44,361 nt of DNA from Flavonifractor plautii ATCC 29863 (GCF_000239295.1 NZ_JH417851.1:33752-78112); one strand, 5' to 3'; positions 30,120-39,259 are shown, counted from the first letter of the stretch. Notes: generated by a model from the letters alone, not told the origin. Made by a program: numbers and translations.

Positions 30120-31145
30120 TCACTCCGCCCGCACGATGTGGAAGCCGGCGGCCTTGTTCAGCCGGTTGGCCACCGCCAGGCCGATACCGGCGGCGGCGGG
30201 ACACTGGGCCCAGATGTGGGACACGCCGGTGCCGTCGAACCAGCGCAGGGCCTCAAAGACCCGGCGGGCCTGCTCCGGCACGTCGGTGCTGGGCCCCAGC
30301 TGCTCCAGCGGGTGGCCGGCAAACAGCCCGGCGTATTCGTCGAAGCAGATCACCCCGTCTCCGGGGGCCATGTGGGCCTGGATGTAGCGGGCCGCCGCCG
30401 CCGGGGCCCCCTGCACCACGGTCACCGGGGCCTTGGGGGCGTAGTGGCGGTACTTCATGCCGGGAGCCCGGGGCTGCTCCCCCGCGCCCATGAGCCGGGT
30501 CACCGCAGGATCAACCGCCACCTCACCCAGCGCGTCCCGGAGCTGTTCCAGGGTGACGCCGCCGGGGCGCAGAAGCCGTGGGGGCATTACCGTCAGATCC
30601 ACGATGGTGGACTCCACCCCCACCGCGCAGGGTCCCCCGTCCACGATGCCGTCAATTTTTCCGTCCATATCCTCCAGCATGTCCGCCATGTTGGTGGGGC
30701 TGGGCCGGCCGGAGGTATTGCCCGACGGGGCGGCCACCGGCACGTCGGCGGCCGCCAGAATGGCCCGGCAAACCGGGTGGGCCGGACAGCGCATCCCCAC
30801 GGTGTCCAGCCCGGCGGTCACCACGTCGGGCACCACGCGTTTCCGCCGGAGCACCATGGTCAGCGGCCCCGGCCAGAAGCGCTCCGCCAGGGCGTAGGCC
30901 GTGTCCGGAATGTCCCCGCAGTAGCGTTCCAGCCAGTCCGCCGAGGGGATGTGCAGAATCAGCGGGTTGTCCTGGGGCCGCCCCTTGGCCGCGAAGATGC
31001 GGCCCACGGCGTCTGGATTCAGGCCGTTGGCCCCCAGGCCGTACACCGTCTCCGTGGGGATGCCCAGCAGGCCGCCCCGGCGGAGAATCTCCGCCGCCTC
31101 GGCCGTGTCCCGCGGCTGTAGTCTTTGTGTGTGCAATGTGCTCAC
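30120..31145 (-). CDS. sua5: Threonylcarbamoyl-AMP synthase, Sua5 type
   Basis: This enzyme makes threonylcarbamoyl-AMP from Thr, bicarbonate and ATP for t6A modification of ANN-decoding tRNAs. The 341 residues include the YrdC domain (GIPTETVYGLGANGLNPDAV, FAAKGRPQDNPLILHI, GPLTMVLRRKR, AAPSGNTSGRPSPTNMADML) and the extra C-terminal Sua5 domain (PGMKYRHYAPKAPVTVVQG). The GTG at 31145 is used here, but TTG at 31137 has AAGGTGAG at a plausible distance and is an alternative. tsaE and tsaB, later steps of the same pathway, are at 42.5-43.8 kb in this window. Confidence 0.93.
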   Translation of the reverse strand: MSTLHTQRLQPRDTAEAAEILRRGGLLGIPTETVYGLGANGLNPDAVGRIFAAKGRPQDNPLILHIPSADWLERYCGDIPDTAYALAERFWPGPLTMVLRRKRVVPDVVTAGLDTVGMRCPAHPVCRAILAAADVPVAAPSGNTSGRPSPTNMADMLEDMDGKIDGIVDGGPCAVGVESTIVDLTVMPPRLLRPGGVTLEQLRDALGEVAVDPAVTRLMGAGEQPRAPGMKYRHYAPKAPVTVVQGAPAAAARYIQAHMAPGDGVICFDEYAGLFAGHPLEQLGPSTDVPEQARRVFEALRWFDGTGVSHIWAQCPAAAGIGLAVANRLNKAAGFHIVRAE

Positions 31146-31157
31146 CTTCCCGATGGT

Positions 31158-31559
31158 TCAGCTTCTCCCGATGGAACTGCCGATGTGCTTTTCCTTCCGC
31201 CACTGGGGCGGGGGCCCATCGTCCGCCCAGTACTCATCTAAGCGGGTGATCCTGCCCCCCGCGAAACGGAAAAAAGACACCGCATGAAAACGGGCGCTCC
31301 TGTCCTTCGGCCACACCGCTGCGACCGAAACACAACCGTCCTCCGTCCATTCCGCACGCTCCACCGCGCCCTCCCAGTCCCCTGGGTACTCACAGTTGGC
31401 CCGAATGTATTCCTCCGCCGTGAAGCGCTCGTCCGTGCAGTGCCAATACACCTCTGCTTCCGGCGCGAACCACTCCCGCAGGGCTGCGGCATCCTGCCGC
31501 GCCACGTCCGCCCAAAAGCGGGACAGACGCTCCCACAGCGCGGCATCTTCCCTGCTCAA
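31158..31559 (-). CDS. SnoaL/NTF2-like protein
   Basis: This 133-residue protein has the layout of a SnoaL-like NTF2 fold: a helical start LWERLSRFWADVARQDAAAL, then YWHCTDERFTAEEYIRANCE, and strands VSVAAVWPKDRSARFHAVSF ending ITRLDEYWADDG. Such proteins act as small isomerases, hydrolases or ligand binders; the role here is unknown. The start is TTG at 31557-31559: it has AGGGGAG upstream and overlaps the stop of the preceding 43-residue ORF, implying coupled translation. The sua5 gene begins 12 bp downstream. Confidence 0.75.
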   Translation of the reverse strand: MSREDAALWERLSRFWADVARQDAAALREWFAPEAEVYWHCTDERFTAEEYIRANCEYPGDWEGAVERAEWTEDGCVSVAAVWPKDRSARFHAVSFFRFAGGRITRLDEYWADDGPPPQWRKEKHIGSSIGRS

Positions 31560-31687
31560 AAACGAACTCCCCTTCCATGCCGAACCCGGGCACTCCGTCG
31601 TGCGCTTCCCTCCACGATGGTCAGCACGCCCGCGGCCAGCAGGGCCGCGCCAGAGACAATCTGTAAAATGCCGATGGCTTTTTTCAT
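31556..31687 (-). CDS. 43-residue single-pass membrane peptide
   Basis: This short ORF encodes MKKAIGILQIVSGAALLAAG followed by VLTIVEG and an Arg-rich tail (SARRSARVRHGRGVRF). One membrane helix covers residues ~4-24 with a positively charged end. The ATG at 31685-31687 is preceded by GGGGAGGG nine bases away, and its TGA overlaps the TTG start of the SnoaL-like gene. The good ribosome-binding site and coupling argue that it is translated. Function unknown. Confidence 0.6.
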   Translation of the reverse strand: MKKAIGILQIVSGAALLAAGVLTIVEGSARRSARVRHGRGVRF

Positions 31688-31705
31688 AAAAATACCCTCC
31701 CCTGC

Positions 31706-31963
31706 TTATTCGTAGATGCCCACCGGCGTCCCGGCCAGCTCGATGGTGGTGTCCGGGGCGAACCGGGCCTTTTGCAGATAACCCTTCACGGTGAGAATAC
31801 CGTACTTGGGGTTCACCTTCTCGTCCTCCAGCTCCAGCTCCAGATAGTCCGCCCCTGAGCCGGTCAGCCAGCCGTCGTCCTCCAGCAGCTCCGCCAGGTC
31901 GGACTTCACCATATCCAGGGTCAGCTTCTCCGGCAGGGCGGTAAAGTGAATGATCAATTCCAC
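31706..31963 (-). CDS. Acidic 85-residue hypothetical protein
   Basis: I do not recognise this protein. It starts at GTG (31961-31963) nine bases after AAGGAG and reads VKSDLAELLEDDGWLTGSGA, DYLELELEDEKVNPKYGILT, then VKGYLQKARFAPDTTIELAG. It is acidic, has no signal peptide or membrane segment, and its alternating pattern suggests a small alpha/beta fold. It lies between prfA and the 43-residue membrane ORF on the same strand, so it belongs to the long operon. GC and codon use look like the neighbours. Confidence 0.65.
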   Translation of the reverse strand: MELIIHFTALPEKLTLDMVKSDLAELLEDDGWLTGSGADYLELELEDEKVNPKYGILTVKGYLQKARFAPDTTIELAGTPVGIYE

Positions 31964-32016
31964 GCTTTCTTACTCCTTTTCTCAGCCTTGTGCGCTGTTT
32001 TTTGGCCGTCCCCGCC

Positions 32017-33090
32017 TTAGCCGTCCTGCTCCCGAGCCCTCAGCCGCTCCGCCTGGTCGGCGGTCACCAGCGCGTCGATAATCTCATCCAGATCGCCGTC
32101 CATGACGCTCTCCAGCCGGTACAGGGTCAGCCCGATACGGTGGTCGGTCAGCCGCCCCTGGGGGAAGTTGTAGGTGCGGATACGCTCGTTGCGCATGCCG
32201 GTGCCCACCTGGCTGCGGCGCTCCGCCGTCACCGCCTCCTCCTGCTCCCGCACCTTCTCCTCGTACAGACGGGAGCGCAGGATCTGCATGGCCCGGTCCC
32301 GGTTCTGGAACTGGCTGCGCTCCTGCTGGCACTCCACCACCGTGCCGGTGGGCTTGTGGATGAGCCGCACAGCGGAGGAGGTCTTGTTGATGTGCTGGCC
32401 GCCCGCACCGGAGGAGCGGAAAACCTGCATCTCGATGTCCGCCGGGTTGAGCTCGAAGTCCACCTCGTCCACCTCGGGCAGCACCGCCACGGTGGCGGTG
32501 GATGTGTGGATACGCCCACCCGACTCGGTCTCAGGTACCCGCTGCACCCGGTGGACGCCGCTCTCGAATTTCAGACGGGACCAGGCTCCGTCTCCCTCAA
32601 TTGTAAAGCAGATTTCCTTCACGCCACCCAGTTCCGTCTCGTTGACCGAGTCCACCTCCACGCGCCAGCGGCGGGCATCGGCGTACATGGAGTACATGCG
32701 GAACAGGGAGTGGGCGAACAGAGCCGCCTCCTCCCCGCCCACTCCGGCGCGGATCTCCACGATGACATTCTTGTCGTCGTTGGGGTCCCGGGGCAGGAGC
32801 AGCACCTTGATCTCCTCCTCCAGCCGGGCCAGCTCCTCCCTGGCCTGCTGGTACTCCTCCTGGGCCAGCTCCTTCATATCCGGGTCGCCCATCAGGGCCT
32901 CGGCATCCTCCAGATCCTGCCGGCGGCGCTGGTAGGCCCGGTAGGCCATGACCACCGGCTCCAGCTCCCGCTGCTCCTTGTTGAGCCTGGCCACCAGCGC
33001 GGGGTCTTCATAGGTCTCCGGCGCGCTCAGGCGGGCCTCCACATCGGCATAGTGGAGATCCAGGGCGCGCAGCTTTTCCATCATTTCCAA
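32017..33090 (-). CDS. prfA: Peptide chain release factor 1
   Basis: RF1 recognises UAA and UAG and triggers peptide release. The 357-residue protein has the GGQ catalytic motif in [20 protein letters not shown] and the codon-recognition PxT-type region as [20 protein letters not shown]; the PET tripeptide fits RF1 and not the SPF of RF2. The first helical domain and the final domain ([20 protein letters not shown]) are complete. The reading frame opens with TTG at 33088-33090 behind AGGTGA; the ATG six bases later is the alternative. It starts 6 bp after the ydcF-like gene. The hemK/prmC methyltransferase gene often next to prfA is absent. Confidence 0.95.
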   Translation of the reverse strand: MEMMEKLRALDLHYADVEARLSAPETYEDPALVARLNKEQRELEPVVMAYRAYQRRRQDLEDAEALMGDPDMKELAQEEYQQAREELARLEEEIKVLLLPRDPNDDKNVIVEIRAGVGGEEAALFAHSLFRMYSMYADARRWRVEVDSVNETELGGVKEICFTIEGDGAWSRLKFESGVHRVQRVPETESGGRIHTSTATVAVLPEVDEVDFELNPADIEMQVFRSSGAGGQHINKTSSAVRLIHKPTGTVVECQQERSQFQNRDRAMQILRSRLYEEKVREQEEAVTAERRSQVGTGMRNERIRTYNFPQGRLTDHRIGLTLYRLESVMDGDLDEIIDALVTADQAERLRAREQDG

Positions 33091-33096
33091 GTCATA

Positions 33097-33738
33097 TCAC
33101 CTGTCAAACAAAAAGGACTTTACCAGTGCAAAGGGTTCCCGAATATACATCTTCAGCCGGGACGGCACATGGGTGCAGGGGGCCGCCAGGGTGGACAGCT
33201 CTCCCGCTCCGCCGGAGGCGCGCTCCCACAGCATACGCGCCCGGGTGAGGTGGAAGCCGCTGGACACCAGCACCACGCCGGCACTCGTGTCCGCCCCCTT
33301 CTCCTCCAGCAGCGCCAGGGTATACCGGACGTTCTGCCAGGTGTTGTGGGACTGGTCCTCCTGCCAGATGCGCTCCGGCTCCACGCCGTGCTCCGTCAGG
33401 TAGTCGTACATGGCCTGCGCCTCAGTAGTGGGCTCGTCGGAACCCTGGCCGCCGGAGACCACCACCTGGACGTCCGGGTGCTCCTCCAGGTAATCCAGCG
33501 CCTTGTCCAGCCGGTCCTGGAGCAGAATGGACGGCCCCCAGGGCTTCACCTGGCAGCCCAGGATGACCATGAGCCTGGGCTCGCCCTGTATGTGGTCATA
33601 GGCACCATACATCACCGCGCCGAATAGGGCGCCGAAAGCCAGCGCCCCCGCCAGCAGCAGGGCCAGCACGGCCTTCCGCCACAGGGGCCACCGCTTCCCC
33701 TCATAGGGACGGTAGCAGCTCTTCCTTCTCCGATTCAC
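33097..33738 (-). CDS. YdcF/SanA-like DUF218 membrane protein
   Basis: This 213-residue protein has one N-terminal membrane helix (AVLALLLAGALAFGALFGAV) and a DUF218 domain outside. The domain shows LMVILGCQVKPWGPS, LDYLEEHPDVQVVVSGGQGS, DEPTTEAQAMYDYLTEHGVE, QEDQSHNTWQNVRYTLALLE and VLVSSGFHLTRARMLWERA. DUF218 proteins (SanA, YdcF, ElyC) are linked to envelope integrity and bind nucleotides or polyprenyl-linked material; the reaction is not settled. The GTG at 33736-33738 overlaps the ABC-F stop as GTGA, so translation is coupled. Confidence 0.88.
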   Translation of the reverse strand: MNRRRKSCYRPYEGKRWPLWRKAVLALLLAGALAFGALFGAVMYGAYDHIQGEPRLMVILGCQVKPWGPSILLQDRLDKALDYLEEHPDVQVVVSGGQGSDEPTTEAQAMYDYLTEHGVEPERIWQEDQSHNTWQNVRYTLALLEEKGADTSAGVVLVSSGFHLTRARMLWERASGGAGELSTLAAPCTHVPSRLKMYIREPFALVKSFLFDR

Positions 33739-35636
33739 CCTCGGGCCTCCTCCAGCTCGGCCGCCAGCGTCTCCCACTTCGTGTAAAGCGCGGCGATCTC
33801 CTCCTCCAGGGCCTTCTGCTCGTCATAGACCTTCTGCAGCTCCAGATAGTTGGAGGCCACCTCCTCGGCCTTGAGGGTCAGCTCGTATTGCCGCTCCTCC
33901 GCCTTGGCCACCGCCCGCTCCGCCGCGGCCACCTGCTTCTCCAGCTCTTTCGTACCGCCGGGACGGCGGTGCTTTTCCTTTTTCGGCTTCTCCGGTTCCG
34001 CCTTGACGAGGACCGCGGCCTGGAGCCGTTTCCGCTCCTGGGCGGCCCGGTACTCCTCAAAGGTCCCCCGGAAATCAATGATCTGTCCGTTCTCCAGCAT
34101 CCAGATACGGGTGGCAAAGCGGTTGATGAAGTAGCGGTCGTGGGAGACAAAGAGCAGATTGCCCTCGTAGCTCTCCACCGCCTCCTCAATCCACTCCCGG
34201 CTGGCCACGTCCAAGTGGTTGGTGGGCTCGTCCAGGATCAGCAGATTGATCTTCTCGTCCATGAGCATACACAGGCGCAGGCGGCTCTGCTCCCCGCCGG
34301 AGAGGGCGGACACGGGCTTGAACACGTCCTCCCCCCGGAAGTTGAAGGCCGCCAGCCGATTGCGGGCCGTCTGGGTGGAGCAGTCCTGGTCGTAGATCAT
34401 GGTGTCCACCAGATTGCGCTCCGGGTGGGAGAAGCGGATGATCTGAGGCAGGTACCCCACCTTTACAGTCGGTCCCATGCGCAACTTTCCGGAGTCCGGC
34501 TCCTCTTCCCCCAGCAAAATCTTCAGCAGGGTGGACTTGCCGGTGCCGTTGTCGCCCAGCAGGGCAATGCGCTCGCCGCCGATGACCTCCAGGTTCACGT
34601 GGTCAAAGAGAGTGCGCCCGTCAAAGGACTTCTTCAGCTCCTTGATGGTGAGCACCTCGTCCCCCCGGAACTCGCTCTCCCCGAATTTTATGTCTAAGCG
34701 CCGCTCCTTGGTGGGCTTGTCGGTGGTGCGGATGCGCTCCATGCGCTTTTCGATGGAAAAGGCCCGCTTGTGCAGCTTGTCGTTGCCCATAAAAGCCCAC
34801 AGGTGCAGCTTGTCCGCCGCCTCTTGGAGCTGCTCAAGCTTGGCCTGCTCCTTCTCGTACTGCTTGAGCTTCTCCTCGTAGCGCCGCTCCTTCTCCTCCA
34901 CATAAAAGCTGTAGTTGCCCGCGTAAAACTCCGCCTTGCCATCGTGGATCTCGATGACCCGGCGTACCACCCGGTCCAGGAACCAGCGGTCGTGGGAGAT
35001 GGCCAGCACGGTGCCCTTGTAACGGTCCAGATACTCCTCCAGCCATTCGGTGGCCCGGAGATCCAGGTGGTTGGTGGGCTCGTCCAGCAGGAGGATATCG
35101 GTATCCTCCAGAATCAGGCGGGCCAGGTTGACCCGGGTCTTCTCCCCGCCGGAGAGGGAGGAAAAAAGCTGCCCCCGCATGTCCTGGGAAATCTCCAGGC
35201 CATTGCACACCTTATTCAGCTCCGTTTGGGTATCGTAGCCGCCCCCCGCCTCAAAAGCGGCGGTGAGGGCGTCGTACCGCCTGAGCAGGGCGGGGTCTGT
35301 GTCGGCGCCCATCTGCTCGGCGAGGCGGGCCATCTCGGCCTCCATGGCGTGAAGCCGGTCAAAGGCCGTCTGAAGCACATCCTCCACGGTGTAGGCGGGC
35401 GGGTAAACCGGGATCTGTGAGATGAGGCCCACCCCTTTGCCGGGGGCCACATGCACTTCGCCCTCATCCCAGTCCAGCTCCCCAGTGAGGACTTTGAACA
35501 GTGTGGTCTTGCCGGCGCCGTTTTTGCCCAGCAGGCCCACCCGCTCCCCCTGGTCTACCTGAAAGGTCAGGCCGTCCAGTATCTTTTTGCCTACCTCGAA
35601 CTCCTTGGACAGGTTCGAGATGGAGATATCAATCAT
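33735..35636 (-). CDS. ABC-F family ATPase
   Basis: This 633-residue protein has two ABC ATPase domains and no membrane part, the mark of ABC-F translation factors that act on the ribosome E site, some conferring antibiotic resistance. Walker A motifs are GKNGAGKTT and GDNGTGKST, signatures LSGGEKTRVNLARL and LSGGEQSRLRLCML, and Walker B ILLLDEPTNHLDL and LLILDEPTNHLDV. The linker is highly charged (EKERRYEEKLKQYEKEQAKL), and a C-terminal coiled coil follows (KELEKQVAAAERAVAKAEER). It heads the long leftward operon. It is closer to housekeeping Uup/YdiF-like types than to known resistance factors, by eye only. Confidence 0.92.
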   Translation of the reverse strand: MIDISISNLSKEFEVGKKILDGLTFQVDQGERVGLLGKNGAGKTTLFKVLTGELDWDEGEVHVAPGKGVGLISQIPVYPPAYTVEDVLQTAFDRLHAMEAEMARLAEQMGADTDPALLRRYDALTAAFEAGGGYDTQTELNKVCNGLEISQDMRGQLFSSLSGGEKTRVNLARLILEDTDILLLDEPTNHLDLRATEWLEEYLDRYKGTVLAISHDRWFLDRVVRRVIEIHDGKAEFYAGNYSFYVEEKERRYEEKLKQYEKEQAKLEQLQEAADKLHLWAFMGNDKLHKRAFSIEKRMERIRTTDKPTKERRLDIKFGESEFRGDEVLTIKELKKSFDGRTLFDHVNLEVIGGERIALLGDNGTGKSTLLKILLGEEEPDSGKLRMGPTVKVGYLPQIIRFSHPERNLVDTMIYDQDCSTQTARNRLAAFNFRGEDVFKPVSALSGGEQSRLRLCMLMDEKINLLILDEPTNHLDVASREWIEEAVESYEGNLLFVSHDRYFINRFATRIWMLENGQIIDFRGTFEEYRAAQERKRLQAAVLVKAEPEKPKKEKHRRPGGTKELEKQVAAAERAVAKAEERQYELTLKAEEVASNYLELQKVYDEQKALEEEIAALYTKWETLAAELEEARG

Positions 35637-35639
35637 TTG

Positions 35640-35668
35640 TTTACTCCTGTTGTCCGTTGTGATATAGT
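35640..35668 (+). promoter_or_regulatory. mtnA promoter TTTACT-17-TATAGT
   Basis: -35 TTTACT (35640-35645) and -10 TATAGT (35663-35668), 17-bp spacer, in the short gap between the divergent ABC-F and mtnA genes. Confidence 0.5.
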
Positions 35669-35701
35669 GAAAGACGAAATCAAGGAATGGAGGTTTTCCC
35701 T

Positions 35702-36691
35702 ATGGACGCCATCCGATGGGAAGGAAATACCCTTTACCTGCTCGACCAGACCAAGCTCCCCGTGACCGAAGTGTGGCTCCCCTATACCGATTACCGGCCA
35801 GTGGCCGATGCCATCCGCACCATGGTGGTGCGGGGCGCCCCCGCCATCGGTGTGGCCGCCGCCTATGCCTACTGCCTGGCCGCCCTGGCCGGTGAGGGGC
35901 TGGACGAGGCCAAGGAGACACTGGCCGCCAGCCGGCCCACAGCGGTCAACCTGTTCTGGGCCCTGGAGCGCATGGAACGCAAGGCAAAGGAGTGCGGCGG
36001 CGCGGCAGAACCGCTGATCGCCGAGGCCAAGGCCATCCACGCCGAGGACGTGGCCATGTGCCGGGCCATGGGGGCCCACGGGGCGGCGGTGGTGCCGGAG
36101 CACGCCCGCATCCTCACCCACTGCAACGCCGGGGCCCTGGCCACCGGCGGCTACGGCACGGCACTGGGTGTCATCCGCGCGGCCCATGAAGCTGGTAAAG
36201 TAAATATGGTTTACTGTGATGAGACCCGACCGCTCCTCCAGGGAGCCCGCCTGACGGCCTACGAGCTGGTATCCGACCACATCCCCGCCACCCTGATCGC
36301 GGACAACATGGCCGCCAGCCTGATGGCCAAGGGGAAGATTGACCTGGCTGTAGTGGGGTGTGACCGCATGGCCGCCAACGGCGACTTTGCCAACAAGATC
36401 GGAACCTACTCCGTGGCGGTCAACGCCCATTACCACGGCATTCCTTTTTATGTGGCCCTCCCCTGCTCCACCATCGACCTGTCTCTGGCCGACGGGAGCG
36501 GCATCCCCATCGAGGAGCGGGACAGGGACGAGGTGCGCACCCTGTACGGCACCCGCACCGCCCCGGAGTCGGTGGAGGTCTGCAACCCCGCTTTCGACGT
36601 GACCCCCCACAGTCTGGTCACCGGCATCATCACCGAGAAGGGGGTCATCTACCCGCCCTTTCAGGAGAATCTGCAAAAGCTGTTTGGATAA
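35702..36691 (+). CDS. mtnA: Methylthioribose-1-phosphate isomerase
   Basis: MtnA converts 5-methylthioribose-1-phosphate to the ribulose form in methionine salvage. The 329-residue protein has MVVRGAPAIGVAAAYAYCLA, the catalytic Cys in ILTHCNAGALATGGYGTALG and the catalytic Asp in VVGCDRMAANGDFANKIGTY. The ATG at 35702 follows GGAGG by nine bases. The family is homologous to eIF2B subunits, but the length and the Cys/Asp pair fit MtnA. No other salvage gene is in the window, so it may supply a shortened pathway. Confidence 0.94.
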   Translation: MDAIRWEGNTLYLLDQTKLPVTEVWLPYTDYRPVADAIRTMVVRGAPAIGVAAAYAYCLAALAGEGLDEAKETLAASRPTAVNLFWALERMERKAKECGGAAEPLIAEAKAIHAEDVAMCRAMGAHGAAVVPEHARILTHCNAGALATGGYGTALGVIRAAHEAGKVNMVYCDETRPLLQGARLTAYELVSDHIPATLIADNMAASLMAKGKIDLAVVGCDRMAANGDFANKIGTYSVAVNAHYHGIPFYVALPCSTIDLSLADGSGIPIEERDRDEVRTLYGTRTAPESVEVCNPAFDVTPHSLVTGIITEKGVIYPPFQENLQKLFG

Positions 36692-36722
36692 AGACGGGCC
36701 GATGGGAACACCGGCCCCTGCT

Positions 36723-36753
36723 GGCCGCCGGGCGGACACCCGGCGGCCCTTTT
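36723..36753 (+). terminator. mtnA terminator
   Basis: Arms GGCCGCCGGG (36723-36732) and CCCGGCGGCC (36739-36748) with a 6-nt loop, then CTTTTA. It touches the stop codon of convergent murF. A weaker hairpin lies at 36695-36716. Confidence 0.75.
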
Positions 36754-38143
36754 ATGCCTCCCCTGTGATGGTGAGCAGATAATCCACCAGCTCCTCCAGC
36801 GCCATGCCGCGGGAGGCCTTGACCAGAATGGTGGCATGGGGCCGCACCACGCCGTCCAGCACCGGCCTGGCCTCCGCCTTTGTGGGGCAGTAATAGCACT
36901 CCGGCACGCCGGCGGCCTGGGCTGCGTCATGGATGTGCCTTGCCAGCTCGCCCACCGCCACCAGGCAGTCGATGCCCGCCTTGCCCAGGTAGTCGCCCAC
37001 GCCGGCGTGGAGGGCGGGGGCCAGGGGCCCCAGCTCGAACATGTCGCCCAGTACGGCTACCTTATACGCTCCCCGGGCACTGGAGAGCACTTCCACCGCC
37101 GCCCGCATGGACTGGGGGTTGGCGTTGTAGGTGTCGTTTAGGATGGTGATGTCATCGCCCCGGTGGAGCAGGTTCATACGCATTTTGGTGGGGGCAAAGT
37201 GGAGCACGCCGTCGGCAATCTGCGTCTGCGTCAGGCCAAAGTGCTCCCCCACCGCCGCCGCCATCAGCGTGGGGTAGATCATGTGGTCGCCCAGGGCGGG
37301 AATCTCCACCCGGAAATAGTTGTGAGGTGTTTTCACTTCACAGGTCATATGGCTCTTGCCGTCGCTGACCAGCCCCTCCGCCCGATAGTCCAGCCCCTCT
37401 CCGGCGCCCACGCGGGTGAACGCATAGGGGAGCTTCCCCGGCAGGGTGTTCAGCAGGGGATCGTCCCCATTGATGACCACGAAGGCGCCGGACTTGACAT
37501 GGTGGAAGATCTCGCTCTTGGCCTCCAGGATCTTTTCCCGGGAGCCGAAGTGCTCGATGTGGGAGTCGCCGATGTTGGTCATCAGCACCACGTCGGGCTC
37601 CACCAGGGCGGAGAGGTAGTCGATCTCCCCGGCGTGGTTCATGCCCAGCTCCAGCACGGCAATTTCGTGCTCCCCGCTGAGGCGCAGCAGGGTCATGGGC
37701 ACGCCGATCTCGTTGTTCAGGTTGCCCTCGGTCTTGAGCACCCGGTACTTCTCCCCCAGCACCGCCGCCACCATGTCCTTGGTGGTGGTCTTACCCACCG
37801 AGCCCGTCAGGGCCACCACGGGTATGGGGAACTTTTTCTTGTAATACTTGGCCAGATCCCGCAGGGCCCGCTGGGTGGAGTCCACCTTGATATAGAACTT
37901 GCCCGGCAGATAGCTCTCCCGCTCCCGCTGGGTAAAGCAGCCCGCAGCGCCCCCCTCCAGGGCGGCGTTGATGTAGGCGTGGCCGTCGAATCGCTCCCCT
38001 ACCAGGGGCACAAAGAGGGACCCGGCGTGGATGGTGCGGCTGTCCGTCTCCACCCGTCCCACCATCCGGTTGATATCCCCAAACTCTCCCAGCAGCTTAC
38101 CGCCGACCGCGTCCATGATTTCACGTATGGTCATCGGCTCCAT
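36752..38143 (-). CDS. murF: UDP-MurNAc-tripeptide:D-Ala-D-Ala ligase
   Basis: MurF adds the D-Ala-D-Ala dipeptide to the peptidoglycan precursor. The 463-residue protein carries VVALTGSVGKTTTKDMVAAV (P-loop), TEGNLNNEIGVPMTLLRL, VLELGMNHAGEIDYLSALVE and NDTYNANPQSMRAAVEVL, all Mur ligase landmarks. An upstream frame extension is rejected; the ATG at 38141-38143 has AAGGAG twelve bases away and matches the family N-terminus (TIREIMDAVGGKLLGE). It begins 16 bp after ddl, whose product makes its substrate, so the two work as a unit. Confidence 0.95.
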   Translation of the reverse strand: MEPMTIREIMDAVGGKLLGEFGDINRMVGRVETDSRTIHAGSLFVPLVGERFDGHAYINAALEGGAAGCFTQRERESYLPGKFYIKVDSTQRALRDLAKYYKKKFPIPVVALTGSVGKTTTKDMVAAVLGEKYRVLKTEGNLNNEIGVPMTLLRLSGEHEIAVLELGMNHAGEIDYLSALVEPDVVLMTNIGDSHIEHFGSREKILEAKSEIFHHVKSGAFVVINGDDPLLNTLPGKLPYAFTRVGAGEGLDYRAEGLVSDGKSHMTCEVKTPHNYFRVEIPALGDHMIYPTLMAAAVGEHFGLTQTQIADGVLHFAPTKMRMNLLHRGDDITILNDTYNANPQSMRAAVEVLSSARGAYKVAVLGDMFELGPLAPALHAGVGDYLGKAGIDCLVAVGELARHIHDAAQAAGVPECYYCPTKAEARPVLDGVVRPHATILVKASRGMALEELVDYLLTITGEA

Positions 38144-38159
38144 AATCCGTTTCCGCTCC

Positions 38160-39209
38160 TTATCTTCCCTGTTTTCGGGCCTCCAGAGAGGCGTGCACAA
38201 TGCGCTGGCACAGCTCGTTGTAGTCAATGCCCGCCGCCGCGGCCTCCTGGGGCAGCAGGCTGGTGGGTGTCATGCCGGGCAGGGTGTTGATCTCCAGGAA
38301 CCAGGGCTCCCCGTCCTCCGTGAGGATGAAGTCCGCGCGGGAGTACACCGACAGCCCCAGTGTCTCGTACACCCGCAGGGCCGCGGCCCGCACACGCGCC
38401 TCCTCCTCCGGAGTAATCTCCGCCGGGCAGACCTCCAGAGCGGCGCCGGGCTGGTACTTGTTGGCATAGTCGTAAAAGCCCTGCTTGGGGATGATCTCAA
38501 TGGAGGGCAGGGCTTTATCCTCCAGGATGCCCACCTGGATCTCCCGGCCCCTGATGTACTCCTCCAGCACCGTGCGCCCACCCAGGGCCAGTCCTTCAGT
38601 GAGGGACCGGCGCAGCTCCTCCGCCGTGTGGGCGATGGATACACCGATGGAGGAGCCGCTGGCCACCGGCTTGACCACCAGGGGCAAGCGGGCAGTCTCT
38701 ACCAGTCGGTCGATGTCCGCGGCGGTGTAGGCGACGGTCTTCCAGCCGGGGGTGGACACCACGTCGGCCACCATCCGCTTGGTCAGATCCTTGTCCATGG
38801 CGATGGCGCTGCCCAGATAGCCCGCGCCGGTGTAGGGAATTCCCATCAGATCAAAGGCGGCCTGCACCCGCCCGTCCTCGCCGCAGGTGCCGTGGAGGGC
38901 CAGGAATACCATGTCGGCCATCCGGCACAACTCCAGCACCCCGGGGCCGAACATGCTGGGGCTGTCCCCCTTCCGGCCGCGCCGCACCTGATCCAGATCC
39001 GGAGCCTCGCGGCTGATTTTCTTGTAGGCCTCGGACACAGGCGCGTCAAAAAACGCCTCGTCCGCCCCGCCCGTCTCCAGGCCGAAATATAAGTCGATCA
39101 GGCCCGCCCGGTAGCCCAGCGCCCGCAGCGCCTCGGTCACCATGGTTCCTGTGGAGAGGGACACATTCCGCTCTGGAGACAGTCCCCCTGCCAGCACAAC
39201 AATTTTCAT
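38160..39209 (-). CDS. ddl: D-alanine--D-alanine ligase
   Basis: Ddl joins two D-Ala molecules for peptidoglycan synthesis. The 349-residue ATP-grasp enzyme shows VLAGGLSPERNVSLSTG (the N-terminal G-x-x-S-x-E-x-x-V-S motif), VFLALHGTCGEDGRVQAAFD, PLVVKPVASGSSIGVSIAHT, EYIRGREIQVGILEDKAL and PWFLEINTLPGMTPTSLLPQ with the metal-binding Asn. The site that separates D-Ala from D-Lac types was not examined in detail. It is followed by murF after 16 bp and has a good promoter. Confidence 0.95.
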   Translation of the reverse strand: MKIVVLAGGLSPERNVSLSTGTMVTEALRALGYRAGLIDLYFGLETGGADEAFFDAPVSEAYKKISREAPDLDQVRRGRKGDSPSMFGPGVLELCRMADMVFLALHGTCGEDGRVQAAFDLMGIPYTGAGYLGSAIAMDKDLTKRMVADVVSTPGWKTVAYTAADIDRLVETARLPLVVKPVASGSSIGVSIAHTAEELRRSLTEGLALGGRTVLEEYIRGREIQVGILEDKALPSIEIIPKQGFYDYANKYQPGAALEVCPAEITPEEEARVRAAALRVYETLGLSVYSRADFILTEDGEPWFLEINTLPGMTPTSLLPQEAAAAGIDYNELCQRIVHASLEARKQGR

Positions 39210-39259
39210 AGCACACCTCGTTCGAGAGTTTGATACAATATGATACGCACTAGTGGTAT

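Noticed and set aside
33735-35636. A dedicated antibiotic-resistance ABC-F protein
   Set aside because: Placement at the head of a prfA/coaE housekeeping operon and the long charged C-terminal coiled coil suggest a general translation factor; resistance cannot be inferred.
35702-36691. eIF2B-like or ribose-1,5-bisphosphate isomerase instead of MtnA
   Set aside because: The HCNAG cysteine and GCDR aspartate regions, and the length of 329 residues, match MtnA.
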